Assembly (NCBI GenBank): GCA_050246435.1
Contig: JBFWWB010000066.1
Coordinates: 1-14,626, forward strand
DNA from: JAKFWI01 sp050246435
GTDB taxonomy: Bacteria; Pseudomonadota; Alphaproteobacteria; Caulobacterales; Aquidulcibacteraceae
Reading direction: 5' to 3'
DNA length: 14,626 bases
The notes beneath the pieces are model-generated. The model was not told the DNA's origin, did not search any database, and saw only the letters and a program-made list of their open reading frames with translations. The position numbers and the translations under genes are program-made. This document shows positions 6,045 to 14,334 of this stretch, in pieces; positions within the stretch are counted from its first letter, which is position 1; each line of letters starts with the position of its first letter.

Positions 6045-6971
6045 CTATGAGGATGCGCTTGAGGGCGGTGGTTTGCGCGCGCGGCGGCGCATCGCGCGGA
6101 ACGCCCATACAATCAGCCACACGAGCAGCACCCAAGGCAGCGCCACCGCGGCGATCTTGATCATCGTGGCGACGCCTTCCGCGGCCAAGCGCAGGAAATC
6201 GACGAGCGCCTCGCGGATCGGCGCGAAGGTGCGGTCGGTCACCGGCGCGCCGGCGGAGGCGTAGTCGATCGTTAGCGCTGACATGTCCACGCGCGCGCGC
6301 ATCACTGCAAGATTGGACTGCGTGGAATCGATCACGCCCTGAACGCGCGCCAATTCGCGCTCTACATCCAGCAGATCCGAAAGCTTGCCCGGGCGGCTCG
6401 CCAGCAGCGCCTGCAGCCGATCGCGCAGGGTGCGCTGCGCGCGCAATTGCGCCTCGGTATCGACGATCGAGCGCGTCAAATCCTCCGCGCTGAGCGAGGA
6501 GGACGTGATCCGCCCTCCGGCCTGCTTCGCATCGCCCTCCAAGCCATCACGGAACGTCTTGAGCCAACGCGGCTCGGCGCGCAGCTGCAGCTGCGCCTGG
6601 ATGTTCTGCGCGCCGTAGGACGTCGTGCCGGCGCCCAGCACCTGACAGACATTGGCCCCGGCGGCGACGCAGGCGGATTCGTGCTTCTTCATCACCGCTT
6701 CGACACGATCGGCCGGCGTCTCCAGCGCCACGGCGTAGGCGTAGGCGAGCAATGCGCCGCCGATCGGCGCGCCCGGCGGCGCCTGCTGTAGCTGATCCGT
6801 GGGCGCCGCCGCCTCAGGCGCGGGGGCCGGCGCATCCGCCGCAACGGCGCTGCGCGCGAATTTTTCCGCCGGCCCGCTGCCGCTTGCTTCGCCGGCCGAG
6901 AGGCTTTGCTGCTGGTTGCAGCCGATCAGCGCCAAAGCCAGCGCCGCCGCGATTCCCCAACGCCGCCGCAT
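6045..6971 (-). CDS. DUF4349 membrane-anchored lipoprotein
   Basis: A 308-residue envelope protein. The N-terminus has Arg residues, a hydrophobic stretch and a lipobox (LIGC, Cys18), which points to lipid attachment after signal peptidase II. A disordered Ala/Pro-rich linker follows to about residue 65. The DUF4349 domain (about 70-245) includes a long helical, probably coiled-coil part (DTEAQLRAQRTLRDRLQALL and the segment after it). One transmembrane helix near the C-terminus (about 270-292, IAAVALPWVLLVWLIVWAF) precedes an Arg-rich end that should be cytoplasmic. The molecular role of DUF4349 is not established. GGGGAG (6978-6983) lies six bases before ATG. It starts 23 bases after the end of the SDR gene, so they are probably cotranscribed. 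A protein with both a lipobox and a C-terminal membrane helix would span the periplasm from its lipid anchor back to the inner membrane. Confidence 0.85.
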   Translation of the reverse strand: MRRRWGIAAALALALIGCNQQQSLSAGEASGSGPAEKFARSAVAADAPAPAPEAAAPTDQLQQAPPGAPIGGALLAYAYAVALETPADRVEAVMKKHESACVAAGANVCQVLGAGTTSYGAQNIQAQLQLRAEPRWLKTFRDGLEGDAKQAGGRITSSSLSAEDLTRSIVDTEAQLRAQRTLRDRLQALLASRPGKLSDLLDVERELARVQGVIDSTQSNLAVMRARVDMSALTIDYASAGAPVTDRTFAPIREALVDFLRLAAEGVATMIKIAAVALPWVLLVWLIVWAFRAMRRRARKPPPSSASS

Positions 6972-6994
6972 CGCAATCTCCCCGCTCGTCTTTC

Positions 6995-8143
6995 TCAGGC
7001 CGAAGCGCGGGCCCGGCGAAGCAATTGGCCGATATGGGCAACGCGCCCCGGGAGGCGGTCGCCTCCCAGCCGTGACATTTCAAATGGCTTTCGCGGCGGC
7101 TTGAGGGCGCCCAGAGCGGCCAAGCGCTCGGCGGTGTCGACCAGCGTCTGTTCGACAGGGCGCGGGGTCCAGCCCAGCATCTCGCGCGCCTTGGCGTTGG
7201 AGGCGGGGACCCCTCCGGCCAGCAACGACAGCGTTTCGCGGAGGGCGGGTGCGGCGGCCATGGCGGCCAGGGCCAGCGGCGCCGGCAAGACGTGCGCCGG
7301 CGCGCGCGCCGCAGTCCGGCCTAGGTGCGCCTTCAAGACGCGCGCAGCCTGCTGCGGCGTGACGGTTTGATCGGCCACAGCGATGAAGCGCTCGCCTGCG
7401 GGCGCATCGAGCGCCTTCAAGTGGAGATCGGCCAGATCGCGCACGTCGACCACGGCGGTCGGCAGCGCGGGCAGCGCCGGAAAATAGCCGTCCAGCAGGC
7501 GGCGCATCAGCCGCTGCGGGGGCGCGAGATCGGCGTCGAGCGGAGGTCCAAGGATCATGCCGGGCAGGATCGTCGCCAATTGCTGGCCGGCGTCGAATTT
7601 CTGCGTCCAATCCCACGCAGCGCGCTCGGCCGTGATCTTGGATATGACATAGCCAGAGAGGCCCGGTTGGGCTGGATCCGTCCAATCCGATTCCTGCGTC
7701 AACGGCCGGCTCGCCCGCGCGCCGCCGGACAATTCGCGCAGGCTGCGATGCGCGGCGACGGCCAACGCGGAGGTGACGATTACGCGGCGCACGCCGGCAG
7801 CCTTTGCCGCCTTCAGCACGCGCAACGTGCCGTCGCGCGCCGGCGTGGTCAGGCTCTCCTTGGGCGCGCCGCGCGAGGGAAACGGGCTCGCAACGTGCAG
7901 CACGGCCTTCACGCCGGCCATCGCCTCAGCCCAGCCGGCGTCGCTCAGCAGATCGGTTTGAAAAAAGGTCAACCGATCGCCAACCTCGGCTTCAGCGGCG
8001 AGCGCCGTCCGGATGCGCGGCTCGCGTGCGGCATTACGCAACGTCGCGTGCACCTTCCAGCCGGCCTGCACCGCGCGCGCGATGCACCAGGACGCGAGAA
8101 ATCCGGAACCGCCCGTGATCAATATGGCGTTGCGCTTGCTCAT
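6995..8143 (-). CDS. NAD(P)-dependent epimerase/aldehyde reductase, extended SDR family
   Basis: The N-terminal ILITGGSGFLASWCIARAVQ is the extended-SDR Rossmann loop (GxxGFxxxW, as in dihydroflavonol reductase-like enzymes). DLLSDAGWAEAM and VLHVASPFP are typical second-strand motifs. Catalytic SDR residues are seen in VTSALAV (Ser) and YVISK (Tyr, Lys). The protein therefore reduces a carbonyl or epimerises a sugar-like substrate. The closest visible style is the dihydroflavonol-4-reductase/aldehyde reductase group. The substrate is not predictable. At 382 residues it is a little long because of a basic C-terminal tail. ATG at 8143 has only a weak AGG-containing ribosome site upstream. It lies 137 bp downstream of aguB on the same strand, and its link to polyamines is unclear. 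Confidence 0.85.
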   Translation of the reverse strand: MSKRNAILITGGSGFLASWCIARAVQAGWKVHATLRNAAREPRIRTALAAEAEVGDRLTFFQTDLLSDAGWAEAMAGVKAVLHVASPFPSRGAPKESLTTPARDGTLRVLKAAKAAGVRRVIVTSALAVAAHRSLRELSGGARASRPLTQESDWTDPAQPGLSGYVISKITAERAAWDWTQKFDAGQQLATILPGMILGPPLDADLAPPQRLMRRLLDGYFPALPALPTAVVDVRDLADLHLKALDAPAGERFIAVADQTVTPQQAARVLKAHLGRTAARAPAHVLPAPLALAAMAAAPALRETLSLLAGGVPASNAKAREMLGWTPRPVEQTLVDTAERLAALGALKPPRKPFEMSRLGGDRLPGRVAHIGQLLRRARASA

Positions 8144-8254
8144 GCGCGCAACCTGCCCGCCACGCGAAAGCGAGGCAAACGCACGCGCGACTCAGGCGAG
8201 CGTCAGCGCTGTAGATTCATTGTTGAGGCGGATAGCGGGCGGCGAAGACGCGGG

Positions 8255-8281
8255 AAGCGAGAAACGGTTCTCTCGGCGCTT
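8255..8281 (-). terminator. Possible weak terminator at the end of aguB
   Basis: On the leftward strand AAGCG (8281-8277) pairs with CGCTT (8259-8255), and an inner AGA/TCT stem sits across a three-base bulge. The hairpin begins at the aguB stop codon and has no T-run. It may separate aguA-aguB from the SDR gene, but the fold is imperfect. Confidence 0.25.
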
Positions 8282-9117
8282 CAGCGATACAGCTCGGGCC
8301 GGCGATCGCGGAAGAAGCCCCAGGCGGCGCGCGCCTGCTCCAGCTGATCGAGATCGAACGCATGGACGAGCACGCCCTCCTCCGCCCGACCGAAGCTTTC
8401 GACCAGATCGCCGCGATGATCGGCGATGAAGGAGGCGCCGTAAAAGGATTGACCGCTCGCTTCCGTGCCGATGCGATTGGCGGCGACGACCGGGATGACG
8501 TTCGCCACTGCATGGCCCTGCATCACGCGACGCCACGGCTCCATCGTATCGAGCGCGGCGTCCTGCGGCTCCTCGCCGATCGCGGTAGGGTAGAAGAGCG
8601 CCTGCGCACCAAGCAGCGTCATGGCGCGCGCGGCTTCGGGAAACCATTGATCCCAGCAGATGCCGACGCCGATGCGGCCATGCGCGGTGTCCCACACCTT
8701 GAAGCCGGTGTCGCCGGGGCGGAAATAATACTTCTCCTGATAACCCGGCCCGTCCGGGATGTGGCTCTTGCGGTAGACACCAAGGCGCGCGCCATTCGCG
8801 TCGAGGATGACGACGCTGTTGTAATAAGCGGGCCCGTCCCGCTCGAAGATCGAAACCGGGATGACGACGCCCAGTTCCTTCGCCACCGGCGCCAGCGCGC
8901 GCACGCACGGGTGCTTTTCGGCTTCATACGCATGCGCGAACCAATGCTCTTCCTGGCTGGTGCAGAAATAGCGCCCCTGGAACAGTTCGCTCGGCAGGAT
9001 CACCTGCGCGCCGCGCATGGCGGCTTCGCGGATGAACGCCTCCGTTTTGGTGATGTTTGCGGCGATGTCGTCGCCATACGACGTCTGGATCGCGGCGACT
9101 GAAAGCGTTCGCGCCAT
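8281..9117 (-). CDS. aguB: N-carbamoylputrescine amidase
   Basis: This nitrilase-superfamily enzyme hydrolyses N-carbamoylputrescine to putrescine, CO2 and ammonia. The catalytic triad is visible: Glu44 in LPSELFQGRYF, Lys117 in YRKSHIPDGPGY and Cys154 in GVGICWDQWFPEA. The phrases YYFRPGDTGFKVW and PTAIGEEP are hallmarks of the AguB branch. The 278 residues are close to the usual length. The start is ATG 9117, nine codons inside the longest open frame. AGGAG (9126-9130) lies eight bases before it, and the base A of ATG is also the last base of the aguA stop (TGATG), a typical coupled junction. It takes over the product of aguA. Confidence 0.93.
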   Translation of the reverse strand: MARTLSVAAIQTSYGDDIAANITKTEAFIREAAMRGAQVILPSELFQGRYFCTSQEEHWFAHAYEAEKHPCVRALAPVAKELGVVIPVSIFERDGPAYYNSVVILDANGARLGVYRKSHIPDGPGYQEKYYFRPGDTGFKVWDTAHGRIGVGICWDQWFPEAARAMTLLGAQALFYPTAIGEEPQDAALDTMEPWRRVMQGHAVANVIPVVAANRIGTEASGQSFYGASFIADHRGDLVESFGRAEEGVLVHAFDLDQLEQARAAWGFFRDRRPELYR

Positions 9118-10097
9118 CAAGCGAGCTCCTGCTGCGTGATGCAATGGAAGGCGCCGCCGCCGACCAAGAGCGCGCGCGCGGAAAGGCCGATCACGCGGCG
9201 GCCGGGAAACAGCGGAGCCAGCGCGTCAACCGCCGCCTCGCCCATTTCGTTGTAGACAGGCGCCACGACGACGGCGTTGCCAATAATGAAATTCATGTGA
9301 CTGGCGGGCATAATCTCGCCCGCGTCATCGCGCACCTCGCCCGGCGAAGGCGCGCGCACCACCTCCAGGCGCCGGCCATGGGCGTCGCGCATCGCTTCGA
9401 GCGCGCGGGCGATGGCGTCGAGCGCATTCGCGTTCGGATCGCCCCGCACGGGCGCTTGGCACACGACGCGGCCTGGACCCACGAAACGCGCGATATTATC
9501 GATATGGCCGTCGGTGTGATCGTTCGTCAGGCCTTCGTCGAGCCATAGCACTTTGCGCACGCCGAGCGCCCCTTTGAGCGCCGCTTCGGCGTCGGCCTCT
9601 GTCCAGCCAGGATTGCGGTTTGGGTTCAGCATGCATTGCCGCGTGGTCAGCAACGAGCCTTCTCCGTCCATGTCCACGGCGCCGCCTTCCAGCACGAAGT
9701 CATGGCGCTGGAGCGCCGCGCCGGCGCGCGCGGCGACGAAGGCGGCGACGCTCGCATCGCCGGCCATATCGTATTTTCCGCCCCAGCCGTTCACGCGAAA
9801 GCCGTGCGCCGCGCCTTCGCCGGCGAAGATCGGCCCGATGTCGCGCAGCCACACATCGCCGTAATCGGCGCGGATCAGCTCCACCTCCGGCGAAAGCGCG
9901 CGCCGCGCATCCGCCTCGACCGCTTCATCGCGCACGAGCACGTGCACGCGTTCGCCCTCGACGAGGGCGGCGGCCATTGCGGCGATCTCGGCGCGCGGCG
10001 CGGCGAGCCCCTCGGCCCACTGATCCGCCCGGTACGGCCATGCCGTCCAGATCGCCCGATGCGGCGCCCATTCGGCGGGGATATGCGGACGCTGCAT
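9117..10097 (-). CDS. aguA: Agmatine deiminase
   Basis: A peptidyl-arginine-deiminase-like enzyme that converts agmatine to N-carbamoylputrescine and ammonia. Visible motifs: W20 region TAWPYR, DVWLRDIGP (Asp81-Pro89, substrate amidine binding), VLEGGAVDMDG (from about residue 136), NDHTDGHIDN (His194 region) and the C-terminal GGGAFHCITQQ with nucleophile Cys319. The 326 residues are slightly shorter than many family members (about 340-370). The start is ATG 10097, because GGAAGGAG lies four bases upstream and the protein then begins exactly at the family's usual PAEWAPHRAIW. A longer open frame upstream lacks family similarity. It is coupled to aguB by a TGATG junction. Agmatine must come from an arginine decarboxylase outside the window or from uptake. 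Confidence 0.93.
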   Translation of the reverse strand: MQRPHIPAEWAPHRAIWTAWPYRADQWAEGLAAPRAEIAAMAAALVEGERVHVLVRDEAVEADARRALSPEVELIRADYGDVWLRDIGPIFAGEGAAHGFRVNGWGGKYDMAGDASVAAFVAARAGAALQRHDFVLEGGAVDMDGEGSLLTTRQCMLNPNRNPGWTEADAEAALKGALGVRKVLWLDEGLTNDHTDGHIDNIARFVGPGRVVCQAPVRGDPNANALDAIARALEAMRDAHGRRLEVVRAPSPGEVRDDAGEIMPASHMNFIIGNAVVVAPVYNEMGEAAVDALAPLFPGRRVIGLSARALLVGGGAFHCITQQELA

Positions 10098-10103
10098 GAC
10101 GCT

Positions 10104-10115
10104 CCTTCCGGAAGG
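10104..10115. promoter_or_regulatory. 12-bp perfect palindrome overlapping the aguA ribosome site
   Basis: CCTTCCGGAAGG is perfectly self-complementary. On the leftward strand its right half forms much of the aguA Shine-Dalgarno sequence (GGAAGGAG). It could be an operator for a dimeric repressor or could fold in the mRNA into a small stem covering the ribosome site. Further upstream, a near-palindrome at 10131-10144 and possible leftward promoter parts (TTACAA 10149-10144, TACATG 10127-10122) are weak. Confidence 0.3.
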
Positions 10116-10215
10116 CGGCCTCATGTAACGATTGGCGCGCAAATTGTAAGACCCGATGAAGGCGGCGCGCATGCTCCGCCTGGAGAAGCGCCGCGGGGCC
10201 GGATATAGCCGCGCC

Positions 10216-11745
10216 ATGACGAGCGCCACGATCTCGCCGCCGTCCGCTTGGCTGGGCTGGCGGACGGCCCTTCTGTTTGCGGTTGGCCTGGCGCTGCTGC
10301 GCGTAGCGCTGCTCACGCTGACACCGCTCAACCTGCATGGCGACGAAGCGCAATACTGGTCATGGTCGCGCACGCTGGACTGGGGCTATTTCTCCAAGCC
10401 GCCGCTGATCGCCTGGGTGATCCGCGCAACGACGAGCGTGTTCGGGAACGCCGAATGGGCGGTGCGGCTCGCCGCGCCTTTCGCGCACGCCGCGACAGCG
10501 CTGCTGCTCTACGCTTTGGCGCGGCGCCTATACGGTCCCACGGCCGGCGCATGGGCGCTGCTCGGCTGGGCGCTGATGCCCGGCGTGTGGCTCTCCTCGG
10601 CGGTGATCTCGACGGACGCCCTCCTGCTCACCTGCTGGAGCGGCGCGCTCTTGTGCGCTTGGCGGCTGATCGAAACGCGCAGCTTCCGCTGGGCCATCGC
10701 GCTGGGCGTCGCGTGCGGTCTGGGGCTGCTGGCGAAATATGCGATGGCGTATTTCTGTCTCGGCGCGGGGGCCGCCGCTTTGCTGAGCGCGCCGGCGCGC
10801 GCGGCGTTCCTCAGTTGGCGCGGCGCGGCGGCGTTGGCGGCGGCGGCGGCGATCCTGGCGCCCAACCTCATCTGGAACGCGACGCACGATTTCGCGACGA
10901 TCGCGCATACCGCCGCCAACGCCGACCTGAAAACCGGTCCTTCGTTCAATCTGGAGGAATTATTCGATTTCCTGGTCGGGCAATTGGGCGTGCTGGGGCC
11001 GCTGCAGTTCGCCGCCTTCGCCTTTCTGCTGACCGCGGCGGCGCGCGCGCCGCAAAAGCTGGGCGACGCGGACCGCTTCCTGCTTTCCTTCGCGCTGCCG
11101 GCGCTGATCATCATCTCGGCGCAGGCGCTGATCAGCCGCGCGCACGCGAATTGGGCCGCCGCCGCATACCCCGCGGCGTGCGTGTGGATCGCCGGGCGCT
11201 TCGCGCAAGGGCGGGGACGGGCGTTGCTGATCGCCAGCACGGCGCTGCACGGCGCGGCTGGCCTGGTGTTCATCGCTGCGGCGCTGGCCCCCGGCTTCGC
11301 CGATGCGATCGGTCTCGCCAACGGCTTCAAGCGCGCCCGCGGCTGGCCGGAGACGGCGCAGGAGATCGCGCACCGCGCGCAGACCGCGCCCTATTCGGCG
11401 ATCATGCTGGACAGCCGCCTCTATTATTACGGCCTGCGTTATTACTGGCGCGATGCGCCGCCGCCAACGCCGCTGCGCGTGTGGCGCGTGATGACCGCGC
11501 CATCGAACCAGGCCGAGACGGAGGCCTCGTTACGCGCTGGCGAAGACACCCGCGTGCTCGCCGTCGTAACGCACGAAGACCAAACCTGGCGCGTGCGCGC
11601 GGATTTCCGTAGCTTCACGCCACTCGCGCGCGTCGATATTCCGTTGGGCGGGGGAAAGTTCCGCCGGCTCGATTTCTACGACGCGCGCGGTTACGCGCCC
11701 AATCCCAAGCGCGGCGCGGCGCTCCGCCAGGACGACGTGGAATAA
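10216..11745 (+). CDS. ArnT/PMT-family membrane glycosyltransferase
   Basis: This integral-membrane enzyme of the GT-C class should transfer a sugar from a polyprenyl-phosphate donor on the periplasmic side. The first membrane helix (about 10-33) leads into LNLHGDEAQYWSWS, where Asp43-Glu44 is the catalytic acidic pair of this family. DWGYFSKPPLIAW and EWAVRLAAPFAHAATALLLY complete the PMT_2 pattern. About ten more hydrophobic helices reach to about residue 390, and a soluble C-terminal domain follows. The 509-residue length fits ArnT-like proteins. The acceptor (lipid A, lipid or protein) is unknown. An in-frame ATG at 10156 would add 20 basic residues. I prefer 10216 because the family begins there. 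Neither has a ribosome site, but TATAGC (10203-10208) lies about eight bases before 10216, so the mRNA may be leaderless. The stop is three bases from the converging DUF262 gene. Confidence 0.85.
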   Translation: MTSATISPPSAWLGWRTALLFAVGLALLRVALLTLTPLNLHGDEAQYWSWSRTLDWGYFSKPPLIAWVIRATTSVFGNAEWAVRLAAPFAHAATALLLYALARRLYGPTAGAWALLGWALMPGVWLSSAVISTDALLLTCWSGALLCAWRLIETRSFRWAIALGVACGLGLLAKYAMAYFCLGAGAAALLSAPARAAFLSWRGAAALAAAAAILAPNLIWNATHDFATIAHTAANADLKTGPSFNLEELFDFLVGQLGVLGPLQFAAFAFLLTAAARAPQKLGDADRFLLSFALPALIIISAQALISRAHANWAAAAYPAACVWIAGRFAQGRGRALLIASTALHGAAGLVFIAAALAPGFADAIGLANGFKRARGWPETAQEIAHRAQTAPYSAIMLDSRLYYYGLRYYWRDAPPPTPLRVWRVMTAPSNQAETEASLRAGEDTRVLAVVTHEDQTWRVRADFRSFTPLARVDIPLGGGKFRRLDFYDARGYAPNPKRGAALRQDDVE

Positions 11746-11748
11746 GCC

Positions 11749-13413
11749 TCAGGCGCGGAAGCCCAAATCCTCCCAGAGCGTGTCGATCAGCTCTTCATGG
11801 CGGATGCGCAATTGCAGCTCGTTCCACTCGCCGTATTTTTCGAGATGGCGTGTCAGCGCGCGCATCGGCGCGCGACGCGTTTCATAATAGATACGCCGTT
11901 TCCAATCGTAATCGCGATCAGCCGCGTCGCGGTTCTGCTTTTCGGTGAGGATCACGAAATTGCCGAGCAGATGAGTGAGATCTTCGCGCCCGGGCGGAAA
12001 CTTGCTGAGCCAATAGGTGGTGTCGGCGATCGGCTTCACATGCTCGACGGTGGCTTCCTTCACGCCGCACAGCAGCACCTCGCCGCCCGGCAGCGCCGCG
12101 TTCATCCGCAGCGCCAGGATGCGGCGGCGATGCTCATTCGTGGGGATCGGCTCGTTGATCTTGTCGATCAGGCGGTCGCGCTCCGTCGGCGTCAGATGCA
12201 GTTCGCCTTTGGCGCCGAACAGCTGATCGGGATCGCCCTGCGCGGCGATGGCGCGGGCGAAACGCTGCAGCATGCGCGGATGCTGCAGCGCGCCCATGGT
12301 GCGCGCGAAGCAAAGTTGATCCAGCCCGCGCAGGAACATGAGCAAGGAGGGTGGATCGTAACGGCCGGCCGCAAGATAAGCGATCGCCGGCGCCATCCAC
12401 GAGCGCTCCCGGTAGAGCTGCAGGCTCAACGCCGCCTTGCGAATTTCGCCTTCGAGGCCGCCGGCGTTATCGAGATCGCCCAGCGCGATGTCCTGGAATG
12501 CGCGCGCATAGGTCCACAAATCCTCGCGCACGAAGCGCCCGGCGCGCTCCGGCGTAAAATGCGGATCGTAGAAAAAGCCGAGATCGCCTTCCTTCAGGCG
12601 CGCATCGCCGGTCATCACCAGCGGCGTGAGGCGCAACATCGCCTCGAACTCCGCCTCGCCGAGGCGCTCCTCGAGATCGTCCCACCGATCGGACAGCGCG
12701 TCGGCTTCTTCGCGCGGCGCACCAGAGCACACCAACAACTGGCTCTTGATCAGAGCGGATTCCGACATCGCCATGCCGCGCTGGCCAAGCACGCGGAAAA
12801 GCGACGCTGCGGGCACGCCTGCATCCGCCTCGATGACGTTGAAAGTGATCCGCCCGCACAGAAACTCCGCAAACCGGGCCAACGCCGCGGGTGGCTGCTC
12901 GTTGAGGCGGTCTATGATCAGCTTCGCGGCTTCGCCGATGCGCCGCTGCGAGCGCGAGGGCAGATTAGCCTCGCCTGCGAGTGCGGCGAGCCGGCCGGGC
13001 GTGGCCACTGTATCGCGCACCAATTCCTGATCGGCGCGGCGCACGAGCAGGCGCGCCTGCCCGCCCGGGCCGCCCGGCGCGATCATCGCCTGCAGCTGCG
13101 CCTGCAGCGCGGGATGCGCCACCGCGTCGCGCAGATAGGCGAGGATCAAGGTCAGCGTCATCAACCGCTGGTGGCCATCGATCACCAGCAGTTCACCATG
13201 GGCGTCCCGCTGCAGGATCAGCGTGCCTAGGAAATAGAAAGTTTCGTTCTTTTCGGCGGACTCGCCCGTGTCGTGCAGCAGGTCTTCCACTTGGAAGCCC
13301 CACGAATAGGCGCGCTGGAACGGCGGCACAACGAGCATGGCGCCGGCGCCCATCAGGCCCCGGAAGGTGGTCATCCACGAGCGGATGCCGCGCGGGATGT
13401 CGCCGTCCTGCAT
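11749..13413 (-). CDS. DUF262/DUF1524 protein, GmrSD-like nuclease candidate
   Basis: A single chain of 554 residues joins the two halves seen in GmrSD-type modification-dependent restriction proteins. N-terminal DUF262: VPPFQRAYSWG (29-39), then LLVIDGHQRLMTLTLILAYL with DGHQR at 79-83. Most relatives have DGQQR here, so the His is a variant. C-terminal DUF1524: VEHVKPIADTTYW (EHVKP at 457-461, the His-Me finger strand, usually EHIxP), then HLLGNFVILTEKQNRDA, with the conserved LGN and downstream Asn. In GmrSD, DUF262 is linked to NTP hydrolysis and DUF1524 to DNA cleavage of modified (glucosylated) phage DNA. Activity here is inferred. The start is ATG 13413, preceded by GGAAGGGGAAAG. A longer open frame to 13491 lacks similarity. 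No other defence gene is adjacent. It lies 90 bp downstream of murI on the same strand. Confidence 0.85.
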   Translation of the reverse strand: MQDGDIPRGIRSWMTTFRGLMGAGAMLVVPPFQRAYSWGFQVEDLLHDTGESAEKNETFYFLGTLILQRDAHGELLVIDGHQRLMTLTLILAYLRDAVAHPALQAQLQAMIAPGGPGGQARLLVRRADQELVRDTVATPGRLAALAGEANLPSRSQRRIGEAAKLIIDRLNEQPPAALARFAEFLCGRITFNVIEADAGVPAASLFRVLGQRGMAMSESALIKSQLLVCSGAPREEADALSDRWDDLEERLGEAEFEAMLRLTPLVMTGDARLKEGDLGFFYDPHFTPERAGRFVREDLWTYARAFQDIALGDLDNAGGLEGEIRKAALSLQLYRERSWMAPAIAYLAAGRYDPPSLLMFLRGLDQLCFARTMGALQHPRMLQRFARAIAAQGDPDQLFGAKGELHLTPTERDRLIDKINEPIPTNEHRRRILALRMNAALPGGEVLLCGVKEATVEHVKPIADTTYWLSKFPPGREDLTHLLGNFVILTEKQNRDAADRDYDWKRRIYYETRRAPMRALTRHLEKYGEWNELQLRIRHEELIDTLWEDLGFRA

Positions 13414-13503
13414 GCCGTGCTTTCCCCTTCCCGCCGGTCCCCGCCGGCGCCCGTGGTCTAAGTCCCGCGCGCGCCCTTCGCCACCATGCACGCAATCAAA
13501 ACT

Positions 13504-14334
13504 TCATCCGGCGCCGGAAACGGCGAGCGGCGCCAGCGTAAAGCCCGGCGCCGGCCCGATCCGCGCGAAAGACGTGAAGCCCCGCAGCGCGAACGCATCG
13601 TGCAACCTGCGCGCCCCTTCCGGCGCGGTGAAGGCGGCGCGCCGTGGGCGCACCGCGCCCAACCCGGCAGAGAGCAGGCTAGCGACGCGGCGCGCGATGG
13701 CCTCGCCACTGTCGAGCCAGGCGACGGCATGGGGCGCCGCGGCCGCAAGTTCATCCCGCAGCAACGGAAAGTGCGTGCAGGCGAGCGCAGCGACATCGAT
13801 CTTCTCGCCATCTGGGCCAGCGAACAACGGCGCGATCACCGCCGCAATCGCCGCCGGCGCCACGGGTTCGCCCGCAAGTTTGGCTTCCGCTGCCGCCACC
13901 AGCGCGCTGGCGCCGCAACGCACCACCCGCACGTGGGCGGCGAACTGCGCGATCAAATCATCCACGTAGGGCGTTTGCACGGTGACCGGCGTCGCCAGCA
14001 AACCGATCACGCCGGTTTTCGTGATCGCTGCGGCGGGCTTGATCGGCGGCACGACGCCGACGATCGGCAGATCGATCGCGGCGCGCACGGCATCCAGGGC
14101 GATCGTGCTTGCAGTGTTGCAGGCCAATACAATGAGATCGGGTTCAAGCTCCGCGCGCGCCGCCGCCAACAGCGCCGGAATGCGCGCGCGCAGCGCCGCC
14201 GCGGGTTTTTCGCCGTAGGGCAGCCAGGCGTTGTCGGCCACGTAGTCGAGTTGCAGATCGAGGCCCGCGGCGGCGATCGCATCCGCGACGCTTAAACCGC
14301 CGACGCCAGAATCGAACACCAGAACGCGCGTCAC
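13504..14334 (-). CDS. murI: Glutamate racemase
   Basis: This cofactor-independent enzyme supplies D-glutamate for peptidoglycan by racemising L-glutamate. Visible motifs: VFDSGVGGLSV (Asp8, Ser9), LPYG (39-41), LACNTAST with catalytic Cys72 and ACTHFPLL with catalytic Cys186 and His188. The 276-residue length is typical. The start is GTG 14334. Its last bases overlap the stop of the upstream dipeptidase gene (GTGA, four bases), so translation is probably coupled. The Ala-rich composition follows the high GC content. It is normally an essential housekeeping gene. Confidence 0.93.
   Translation of the reverse strand: MTRVLVFDSGVGGLSVADAIAAAGLDLQLDYVADNAWLPYGEKPAAALRARIPALLAAARAELEPDLIVLACNTASTIALDAVRAAIDLPIVGVVPPIKPAAAITKTGVIGLLATPVTVQTPYVDDLIAQFAAHVRVVRCGASALVAAAEAKLAGEPVAPAAIAAVIAPLFAGPDGEKIDVAALACTHFPLLRDELAAAAPHAVAWLDSGEAIARRVASLLSAGLGAVRPRRAAFTAPEGARRLHDAFALRGFTSFARIGPAPGFTLAPLAVSGAG

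Noticed and set aside
10248..11612. 454-codon rightward frame within the glycosyltransferase gene
   Set aside because: Arg/Gly/Ala-rich out-of-frame shadow. The +1 related frame encodes membrane helices and the DEAQYW motif.
11797..13230. 477-codon rightward frame opposite the DUF262 gene
   Set aside because: No recognisable domain and a typical antisense shadow. The leftward frame has DUF262 and DUF1524 motifs.
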